A stretch of DNA of 64,000 nt. Origin: Planctomycetaceae bacterium (GTDB lineage: Bacteria > Planctomycetota > Planctomycetia > Pirellulales > Pirellulaceae). Shown here piece after piece: positions 54,313 to 61,173 of the stretch (positions are counted from its first letter, which is position 1; each line of letters opens with the position of its first letter). The stretch spans positions 1-64,000 of the forward strand of contig PBNZ01000019.1 in NCBI GenBank assembly GCA_002723275.1, read 5' to 3'. The notes under the pieces were generated by a model. The model did not search any database. It saw only the letters and a program-made list of their open reading frames with translations, and was not told where the DNA came from. Both the position numbers and the translations under genes were made by a program.

Positions 54313-54618
54313 GTGATGAAGCACTTAGCCTTTCAATGTGGCAGCTTTGTGAACATTCTCGGGGAACATGTCTATCCGGCAATCATTCGTAAGCAACAAA
54401 AGCGGCCGATAAAGGTTTTCCTTCAAGCGGGAAGCCAAGACCTTGACAATGAGCACGGGAATTGGCCCTTGGGTAATCAGCAGATGGCAGCCGCTCTGGG
54501 ATTTCGCGATTATGAATATGAGTTCATTTACGCTGAAGGAGCACACAAAGAAAACCATGGCGGTGCGATCCTGCCACAGGCGTTACGTTGGCTCTGGTCT
54601 GATGACTCATCGGAATGA
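54313..54618 (+). pseudogene. C-terminal fragment of an alpha/beta-hydrolase esterase (Fes/IroE type)
   Basis: Only about 101 codons remain, beginning GTG-ATG at 54313. The reading matches the last third of enterochelin-esterase-like hydrolases: CGSFVNILGEHVYPAIIRK, IKVFLQAGSQDLDNEHGNWP, the GNQQMAAAL segment, and the His region EGAHKENHGGAILPQALRWLW. The part that would hold the catalytic Ser and oxyanion hole is missing, and the 30-bp gap before it leaves no room for it. It is therefore a truncated remnant, or less likely a short domain that works with another protein. Confidence 0.75.
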
Positions 54619-54670
54619 TTCGATAAGGGTAGGTTGAAGAACGGCTCTCACAATATTTTGACTGGCGCAC

Positions 54671-54700
54671 AAAAAAAGCCGGCGACTTTTCAGTACCGGC
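54671..54700 (-). terminator. Rho-independent terminator after the Arg/Glu-rich secreted protein
   Basis: GCCGG (54678-54682) pairs with CCGGC (54696-54700) over a 13-nt loop. On the minus strand the stem is followed by seven Ts (54677-54671). It ends the operon 54722-59778. On the plus strand CTTTTC follows, so it may also stop the opposing transcript. Confidence 0.85.
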
Positions 54701-54721
54701 CTTTTCGGGAATGAATCGTGA

Positions 54722-55498
54722 TTATTCACGTCGACGTCGACGTCGTCGATTGTTGTCTTCATCATCTTCGGAATCTTCTTCCGCTTCGGGTCGCCTGCGA
54801 GCACGGTCGCCCTCTCGGCCGCCCCGATCCTCACGAGATCCGCGGCCGCCGAATCGAGGTTCTTCCCGAGTGAATTCGAAGGGATTGCCCATGAGTCGCT
54901 CGATTTGTCTTTCGCTGATGACAGTCGCCATGATTTCTTTTTGGGCATTGCGTCGAATCTCTGCGATTTGAGCGTTTGTCTTTTCGTCGATTTTTCGACG
55001 AGCTTCTTCCAGCTTTTCACGATCTTCGTCACTCAACTCCACGCCACCGGCTACCAATGCATCTCGGGTTCGGCCACGATTGAGCTGGTATTGAAAAGCT
55101 AATTCCTTGAGTCGCTCGTTTTGCTTGGAATTGAGAATGGAGCCAATGGATTCGGTTTGCTCCTTCGCTTGTTCTTCCATTCGCTCGCGCATGCGGCTAA
55201 AGAGTTCCCGGCGTTGCTCTTCAGACTGCTCACGAAAGTTGAAGCCGCTGAATTGTTCGCGTCGACGCTCACGAGCGGACTCAGCGAGTTCTCGGATTTC
55301 TTCGATTTGACCGTCGGTTAGTTTTAATTCGGCTTGAACGTCTTCGCGTTGCAGCATGTCGACAGGCCCGCCGCCGAAACCGCCAAACATTCGGCTGCCA
55401 AAATCTCGTCCGCCTCGTTGAGCTTCAGCCTCGGATGATGCGATCATCGTGATTGCGATAGCGGCGACGCAGAGCGTGACCAAATTTCGTCTAATCAT
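54722..55498 (-). CDS. Secreted Arg/Glu-rich helical protein (LTxxQ-like)
   Basis: A protein of 258 residues with a signal peptide (LVTLCVAAIAITMIASSEAEA) and then a Gly/Phe-rich segment. Long helices follow with an ELKLTDGQIEEIRELAES repeat of the type found in Spy/CpxP-like periplasmic proteins (LTxxQ), and a similar LSDEDREKLEEARRKIDE. The C-terminus is low complexity: RGGRDRGG-type, then acidic and a run of eight Arg. It is the last gene of the three-gene operon with the EF-hand and secretin-domain proteins. The function is unknown; chaperone or sensor activity is possible. Confidence 0.72.
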   Translation of the reverse strand: MIRRNLVTLCVAAIAITMIASSEAEAQRGGRDFGSRMFGGFGGGPVDMLQREDVQAELKLTDGQIEEIRELAESARERRREQFSGFNFREQSEEQRRELFSRMRERMEEQAKEQTESIGSILNSKQNERLKELAFQYQLNRGRTRDALVAGGVELSDEDREKLEEARRKIDEKTNAQIAEIRRNAQKEIMATVISERQIERLMGNPFEFTREEPRFGGRGSREDRGGREGDRARRRPEAEEDSEDDEDNNRRRRRRRE

Positions 55499-55565
55499 CT
55501 GTATGTTCCTTCCTGAAAGTGTCTGAGTTTTTCTCAGCGACCGCCGTAATCGAACGGTGAATCAA

Positions 55566-56897
55566 TTATTCGTCGTCCTCAAGGATCTCGGCTTCGCGGG
55601 CGGTGATAAGACCATCTCCATTAATGTCAAAATCTCGAAAGTCCTCGATAATGCGTTCGTCGACGGCGCTTGCAAATTCACTCAACGTGATTTGACCATC
55701 GCTGTTTTCGTCTCGATCTTCCCACCAACCTGGTAACGCCTTGGGAAGACTGCGTCCTTCGGAACGATAAGATTTTCGGCCTTTGGCTTTGGAGCTTCCA
55801 TCCACTCGATAGGATTCTGATGGCGATTTTTCTTCGCTGTTATCTCTTTCGCGTCGCCGTCGTGAATCCCGTCCTGAATCACCATCCCTTTCTCGCTCTC
55901 GATCCTCCATTCGCTTACGAAAACGCTCGGTGATCTCTTTGATTTCGATCGGTTTGCTAAAGTCTAATTGGAAACGATCAGCGAAAAACTTGCGACGACG
56001 TTCGTCGACTTCATCCGGGTCGATGCGACCATTTCCATTGGCGTCCATGCGGGAAATCCATGAGCTCGGGTCCCAGCCTCCCCGCCGTCCTCGATCATCA
56101 CCGCCTCGTTCCTTTTCTCGCTCCTTTTCTCGCTCCCGTTCTCGCTCCTTTTCTCGCTCCCGTTCTCGATCATCGTTCCGATCACGACTCCCCCTATCTC
56201 GGCCACCTCGGTCATTACCCGAGTTGTATCGTTTGTGGATTCGCTCGGCGTATTCGGCTTTGGTTAAAATGCCGTCGTTGTCGAGATCCGAGTCACGAGG
56301 GTCGCTTCGCCAGGGAATCCCCTTCCATTCGTCGTGATCAAGAATTCCATTTTTGTTTTTGTCATATCTTTCCATCGTCTTATTGACGGTATCCATGACT
56401 CGGCGATCGTATTTTTTTTCAAGGTCGATGATTTTTCCAGCGAGTGTGAGCGGACTAAGGCCAAACGACTGAACCGCATCGTCACCGAATCTGGGGATTG
56501 CCGGGAATTCGTCGACCTCGTTCTTATTGTTTCGGTTCGGTTCGTCTTTACGATCGCGATCCTTGTCACGTGAATCATCTCGGTCAGAACCGCCCAGCAG
56601 TCGGCGAATAGATAGAGGTCGCCCTGGTTCTAGGCCTGCGTCACGCGCCATGCGTTCGATGAACCCCTTTGCTCGCCCTTGAGCTTCCTCAGGTTCGATG
56701 GTTCCATTACCGTTCGCATCGATCCGCTCTAGGATTCGACTACGGAAATCGCCACCGCCCCGATCACCGCCCCGATCACCGCCCCGATCACCGCCCCGAT
56801 CACCGCCTCGATTACCGCCTCGTTGAGCCTCCGCGGAAAGGCAGATCGCCAGGAGGAAGATTAATGAGAGAACTTGCAAGCCAACTCGTTTGGACAT
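55566..56897 (-). CDS. Secreted six-EF-hand protein with GGDR and ERE repeats
   Basis: A protein of 443 residues. The signal peptide is VGLQVLSLIFLLAICLSAEA. Next are GGDR tetrapeptide repeats (12-bp units in the DNA). Six EF-hand loops are visible: DANGNGTIEPEE, DKNKNGILDHDE, DLDNDGILTKAE, DANGNGRIDPDE, DENSDGQITLSE and DINGDGLITARE, all with the expected acidic positions. Charged linkers of EREREKE and RRRRERD type separate them. It should bind calcium outside the cytoplasm. The frame opens much further upstream (57149), but ATG 56897 has AGAGGAT about 9 nt upstream and starts at the signal peptide. It lies 31 bp after the secretin-domain gene. Confidence 0.86.
   Translation of the reverse strand: MSKRVGLQVLSLIFLLAICLSAEAQRGGNRGGDRGGDRGGDRGGDRGGGDFRSRILERIDANGNGTIEPEEAQGRAKGFIERMARDAGLEPGRPLSIRRLLGGSDRDDSRDKDRDRKDEPNRNNKNEVDEFPAIPRFGDDAVQSFGLSPLTLAGKIIDLEKKYDRRVMDTVNKTMERYDKNKNGILDHDEWKGIPWRSDPRDSDLDNDGILTKAEYAERIHKRYNSGNDRGGRDRGSRDRNDDREREREKEREREREKEREKERGGDDRGRRGGWDPSSWISRMDANGNGRIDPDEVDERRRKFFADRFQLDFSKPIEIKEITERFRKRMEDRERERDGDSGRDSRRRRERDNSEEKSPSESYRVDGSSKAKGRKSYRSEGRSLPKALPGWWEDRDENSDGQITLSEFASAVDERIIEDFRDFDINGDGLITAREAEILEDDE
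56761..56820. repeat. 12-bp tandem repeat encoding GGDR
   Basis: Five units of 12 bp (CGATCACCGCCC, with the last two diverged) inside the EF-hand gene. On the minus strand they encode repeated GGDR. It is one of several in-frame low-complexity arrays in this operon. Confidence 0.88.
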
Positions 56898-56928
56898 GAT
56901 TAGAATATCCTCTCTATCTGGACCTTGG

Positions 56929-59778
56929 TTATCGGCCACGACCACCTCGGTCGCGTCCACCACGCTCTGAACCACCACGTTCACCACGACTGCCTCGATC
57001 GAAACCTCCACGACCAAATTCGCCATTTCGGAGTCGATTAATGAAGTCATTTGCCGCCGAGCTTCCCGTGGAATCGGATCCACCACGACCAGAGTTACTA
57101 GACGGGGTGCTGCCACGTCGACTTCCTGAGGAACCTCGATTGCTGCCATTTGACGGTGTTGCTGTTTCCACCATATCGCCCAAGACTCCTGTCAAAGTCT
57201 GTTGAACAATGTAGGGATCGGTTCTCTTCAGGTTGACTACGGCGATACTTTCCGGCGGTTTTTCAGAAGCACGCCGATCAAGCTCTTGGACGACACTTTC
57301 GACTTCTTTCAGGAGCGGTCCAGGAGCTGCAACGACGATGGAATTGCTCTCAGCATCGACACCGATTGACATTTTGGGGAGATTACCGGCCGTTTGTTGG
57401 TTGCCTCGATCTCCTCCACCGCCGCGTCGATCGTCTCCGCCGCGACCGGAGAATGGAAATCCGCGACCTCCGCGATCACCGCGATCACCGCGATCGTCGC
57501 GATCGTCGCGATCATCTCGACGATTATTGTTTCCGGTTTCGATTCGGTTTGCGTAAACCTGGCGCAAAACCGAAGCTACTGTTTCTGCATCAGCATATAA
57601 AACCGGGATGAAATAAGGTTTTGGAAATGTAAGCACTTCTTCAGGACCACTCTCAATGTCGATCACCTGAAGTAATTGCTTGACCATGGCGACTTGTGAA
57701 GGTTCGCCGCTGACGAATAGTGCATTCAGTCGCTTGTCAGCGACGATGCTTGGAAGTCGCGTTGCCAGGGCGTTGGACTGCTGTTGTAAAACGCTTGTGA
57801 CCTCGCCATCCGCTGTGTAAGTTGACAAGCTGGTTGGACCGGCGAATCCATTCAGGATGTTGGTGACCAGCGTACTCGCTTCCTCCGCTTCGATATGCTT
57901 TAAGTAAAACAGTGTGAATCGGGGGCTTGTTTCCGCAGCCGAGGTCGTCAGGGCTTGTACGAGCGACTGAACCGTATTCAGAGCTTCGATGTCTTGAGAG
58001 CTGATGATCAATCCGTCTCTGGTCCGGGTGATCAGGATGGGAGGTTCTTCGCCAGCATCTATTGCCGCCGCTGCGTTAACCTCCGTTGCTTTCTCGGATG
58101 ACTCGTTCGAGCTATCGGACTGGACCAATCGCGTCTCATCGTCAACACCGACTGCCTGCGTCTGAAAGGAACCATCATTTTGATTCAATCTGGATCCTTC
58201 CTTGCTTGCTTCGCGCGGTTGTTTCTTAGAGCTGTCTGAAGAATCCTTGGGATCAGCTTCGCCGGCGGAAGGAGCTTCGGAATGAGGGGGCGACTGCAGC
58301 GGTCGTGGTGGAATTCGATTCCCTTCACGACTCGGAGTTACGATCTTGATTTCATTGGAATTAAGTGTGGGAAAAATGCTTTGAATTCGCTCGATGGCCA
58401 TAGCGGCGTTTTCAGGAGTCATCGGGATCATGCGGATGTTTCCGCTCTGTATCGCGTCTGACTGCATTTCTCGACCACCGCTCCGAATTCGCTCACCAAG
58501 ATCGCCCAAGACTTCACGAATCTGATCGATTTGGGATTCGGTACCGCGCACGACCAGTTGCGGTGGGATCAATGTGCCGTCAACGATGGGAGGCTTTTGG
58601 CTATTTCCAAAAAGCTTTTCGACGAGCACTACGGCTGCCGCGGGTTGGGTATATCGTAGTGGGATGACTTCCACTCGTTCCGGGCTCTGCTCCATCTCTG
58701 CAATCGTCGCCTGAATCGCTCGATGCTGATCAGGTTTGGCGAGGGCAATAATCCCGCCCGTACTGGCATCGATCTCCATCCGAATCGACGGGTCACCCAC
58801 GAACAGTGTCTGAAGAACGCGTAGAACTGCTTGTGAATCGGCGGTGGCTACCTTATGGGCTATGAACTGCGATAACTCGGTCGCATCTGCCGCATTCGTA
58901 TCTGCAGCATTTGTATCAACCTGGTTCACAATCTGTTCCACCAGCTTGATCTTTTCCGGCTCTCCGGTTGCAAATACGGTTCGTCCAAGGGGATCGGCCG
59001 AGATGCGAATCGATCCGTCCTCCGATGCGTTGTCGTTCTCACCAATATCCAACAGTGGACGCGCGACAGCGAGAACCTCATCAGCTGTGGCAACCTTAAG
59101 CAGGTAACTGTGTAGCTTTCCTTTTTCTGCCTCGAGTGCAGATTTTTCAAGCGATGCAAGGACTTCTTGAATCACACGCAAGGTTCCGCCCGTTTCTGTT
59201 GCCATAATCTGCTTGGCCCCAGGAATCACGACAACGGATCCCACCGGACTCAACAGCTGGCTAATCTGTTGTTCCGCTTCCGCAGCATCGACACTGTTCA
59301 AATCGAATCGTGTCTTGGTAATCTCATACTCACCTCGATCCTTCAGTTTCGAAACCGGCGTTTCAACGAGTAAATCTCTCACAAGTTGGGCGTCGAGTTC
59401 GTCCTCAAGATCGATCACCAACAACATTTTCCCCTTGCGGACAATCGTGTAGCCCTTGATGAGCAGGTAACCGTTCACCAGGTCGATGGCCTCTTTGGGG
59501 GTGAATCGCTGGTCCCTGTCGATGTAGTTGAAGGTTCCAGTCGGTACAACGTCGGTCGAAAAGGAAAGATCTGATTCCTCGGCCAACCACTGCAGCACAT
59601 CATCCCAGGGAGCCTGACGAAAACTGAACTGAAGCGTTTTGCTGTCGGCGGGAGTCGTATCGGAGACGGTCGTCTCTTGAGCAGGAAGCTGCGCAGGCAG
59701 AAATGTCCAGCAGCCCAGCAAGAGGACGAGGGTTAACAGACGTCTAGAGGTTAGAAACTGCATCGAGAATAGGCTCAT
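56929..59778 (-). CDS. Secretin N-domain-type protein without the secretin barrel
   Basis: A protein of 949 residues. A signal peptide (LLTLVLLLGCWTFLPAQLPA) is followed by an N0-like segment (LQFSFRQAPWDDVLQWLAEE) and several NolW/N1-type repeats (AVLRVLQTLFVGDPSIRMEI; IPLRYTQPAAAVVLVEKLFG; FYLKHIEAEEASTLVTNILN; DAETVASVLRQVYANRIETG). These are divided by Ser/Lys-rich and RDDRDDRGDRGG linkers, and the C-terminus is Gly/Arg/Ser-rich. The pore-forming secretin beta-barrel domain is not present, so it cannot be a whole GspD. It may be a scaffold or a partner of an outer-membrane complex. ATG 59778 starts the signal peptide; 59763 is an alternative. Confidence 0.8.
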   Translation of the reverse strand: MSLFSMQFLTSRRLLTLVLLLGCWTFLPAQLPAQETTVSDTTPADSKTLQFSFRQAPWDDVLQWLAEESDLSFSTDVVPTGTFNYIDRDQRFTPKEAIDLVNGYLLIKGYTIVRKGKMLLVIDLEDELDAQLVRDLLVETPVSKLKDRGEYEITKTRFDLNSVDAAEAEQQISQLLSPVGSVVVIPGAKQIMATETGGTLRVIQEVLASLEKSALEAEKGKLHSYLLKVATADEVLAVARPLLDIGENDNASEDGSIRISADPLGRTVFATGEPEKIKLVEQIVNQVDTNAADTNAADATELSQFIAHKVATADSQAVLRVLQTLFVGDPSIRMEIDASTGGIIALAKPDQHRAIQATIAEMEQSPERVEVIPLRYTQPAAAVVLVEKLFGNSQKPPIVDGTLIPPQLVVRGTESQIDQIREVLGDLGERIRSGGREMQSDAIQSGNIRMIPMTPENAAMAIERIQSIFPTLNSNEIKIVTPSREGNRIPPRPLQSPPHSEAPSAGEADPKDSSDSSKKQPREASKEGSRLNQNDGSFQTQAVGVDDETRLVQSDSSNESSEKATEVNAAAAIDAGEEPPILITRTRDGLIISSQDIEALNTVQSLVQALTTSAAETSPRFTLFYLKHIEAEEASTLVTNILNGFAGPTSLSTYTADGEVTSVLQQQSNALATRLPSIVADKRLNALFVSGEPSQVAMVKQLLQVIDIESGPEEVLTFPKPYFIPVLYADAETVASVLRQVYANRIETGNNNRRDDRDDRDDRGDRGDRGGRGFPFSGRGGDDRRGGGGDRGNQQTAGNLPKMSIGVDAESNSIVVAAPGPLLKEVESVVQELDRRASEKPPESIAVVNLKRTDPYIVQQTLTGVLGDMVETATPSNGSNRGSSGSRRGSTPSSNSGRGGSDSTGSSAANDFINRLRNGEFGRGGFDRGSRGERGGSERGGRDRGGRGR
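57471..57515. repeat. 9-bp tandem repeat encoding RDD/RGD units
   Basis: Five units of 9 bp (CGCGATCAC, CGCGATCGT or CGCGATCAT) in the secretin-domain gene. On the minus strand they encode the DDRDDRGDRGDR stretch. The period is a multiple of three, so the frame is safe. Confidence 0.85.
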
Positions 59779-60505
59779 TCACTTGGTGGGAACTCAAAAT
59801 ATGCGGGATCATCAGTGGTGCATTCCTCAAGGCTTCAACGCCTGACCTCAGGTAATCCATAACCCTCCGACGAATGAAACCCTCGGTGGCTGCAATAGTT
59901 TCGCGATCTTCCCAAATTCATTTGACCTGGGGAGCTTGGGGAAAGCGCAGCCAGCCCTCCCCCCATTCTGACTTCTTATCTGGGCCGCGCCGATAAGGTT
60001 TATGCCGAAACGATTAGGATTCTTGACCATATTGGGCGTTTTTTTCCTGTCATGACGAGCAGGCTGCAGCATGTTCGTACACGATCAAGCGGATCAACGG
60101 TTACGATGTAAAGGGAGGCTGGTAGTCTTGGCCAGCACAAAAGCCCGCGAAAGTATGCCATTCCTCGATCTACCAGCCCGTTTTTTGAAGAGCGTTTTAC
60201 CGGTTTGCTAACGTAGAATCGGGCAGACCGTCTACACGCTAGCGATGCAAAAACGGAGCAATTGTCTTTTTCGGTGGACTGCCTTGGTTCGTCATGAAAA
60301 CCAGGCGCCGGTAAATCAAGGGAAATCGTTAAATTGGCAGAGGGCAGACTGCACGAGAGTTCAATGAACATCAACGAACCTTTCCCTTGGAAAGGGACGA
60401 AACCGCCTCTATCTCTCACCAGTCGCTGATTTTTGTATTTCTTCCTGCGAAGACCTGTAGCCAACCCAAGTCTTCTCACGTTTCAAACACGAGTGAATAC
60501 CGATC
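59779..60505. other. Divergent intergenic region between the secretin operon and the sigma factor
   Basis: A 727-bp region. A minus-strand frame of 159 codons at 60000-60479 has no family features and a non-planctomycete-like composition, so it is not called. No strong hairpin, repeat or clear sigma-70 promoter was recognised. It must hold the promoters of both flanking genes. Confidence 0.4.
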
Positions 60506-61147
60506 ATGGCTGATGAAGATCGCGATGCCGATCCGTTGTTGAAGAGGGTTCGAGATGGCGATGAACAGTCGTTGGCGATTCTTTTTTCGCGGCATCGTGA
60601 TCGGCTTTGGAACATGGTGACTTATCGTCTCGATCGTCGACTCAAAGGCCGTGTTGATGCGGATGACGTGTTACAGGAGGCCTATTTGGATGCCACAGAG
60701 CGCATCGATCAGTTTGTGATGGAGCACTCGGGTTCGTTTTTTGTTTGGCTGCGATTGGTTGTTACTCAAACACTCGTGAATGTTCATCGGCGTCATCTGG
60801 GAGCTCAGATGAGAGACGCAAAACGGGATGTCTCGATTTACGCTGGTCAGCATCAACAAACTGCATCGACTTCATTAGCCCTGCAGTTGTTGGGCCATTT
60901 GACGTCACCGAGTCAGGCGGCTGTCCGTGAGGAGACCGCACGAAAGTTAGAAGAAGCAGTGGATGACATGTCGTCGATTGATCGGGATGTGTTGGCGTTG
61001 CGGCATTTTGAACAGCTCACCAACAGTGAGGTCGCTGAAGTCTTAGGGATTCAAAAAAAGGCGGCAAGTATTCGTTATGTTCGGGCCCTAAAAAGGTTGC
61101 GAGAGAAATTGTCGGAGATACCGGGCTTCGATCGTGAATGGTTTTGA
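60506..61147 (+). CDS. ECF-type sigma-70 factor (planctomycete kinase-linked group)
   Basis: A protein of 213 residues with region 2 (SLAILFSRHRDRLWNMVTYR and VDADDVLQEAYLDATERIDQ, which bind the -10 element and core polymerase). A short linker precedes region 4 (LTNSEVAEVLGIQKKAASIR with an HTH). No membrane anchor or anti-sigma gene is adjacent. The kinase gene starts 26 bp later in the same direction, as in the ECF-STK pairs known in Planctomycetes, in which the kinase may replace the anti-sigma factor as the regulator. Confidence 0.93.
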   Translation: MADEDRDADPLLKRVRDGDEQSLAILFSRHRDRLWNMVTYRLDRRLKGRVDADDVLQEAYLDATERIDQFVMEHSGSFFVWLRLVVTQTLVNVHRRHLGAQMRDAKRDVSIYAGQHQQTASTSLALQLLGHLTSPSQAAVREETARKLEEAVDDMSSIDRDVLALRHFEQLTNSEVAEVLGIQKKAASIRYVRALKRLREKLSEIPGFDREWF

Positions 61148-61173
61148 ATCGATTAGATGATGAAGACAAAAAT

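Noticed and set aside
56898-57149. Extended N-terminus of the EF-hand protein
   Set aside because: It would overlap the secretin-domain gene, while ATG 56897 has a good ribosome site and opens a signal peptide.
57150-57556. Plus-strand frames over the GC-rich repeats of the secretin and EF-hand genes
   Set aside because: They are mirror frames of low-complexity coding repeats without independent features.
56929-59778. Assignment as type II/III secretion secretin GspD
   Set aside because: Only N-type repeats are visible; the conserved C-terminal secretin barrel is absent and no other secretion genes are adjacent.
60000-60479. Minus-strand frame of 159 codons upstream of the sigma factor
   Set aside because: No domain, signal or membrane feature and no ribosome site; the composition looks like read-through of non-coding DNA.
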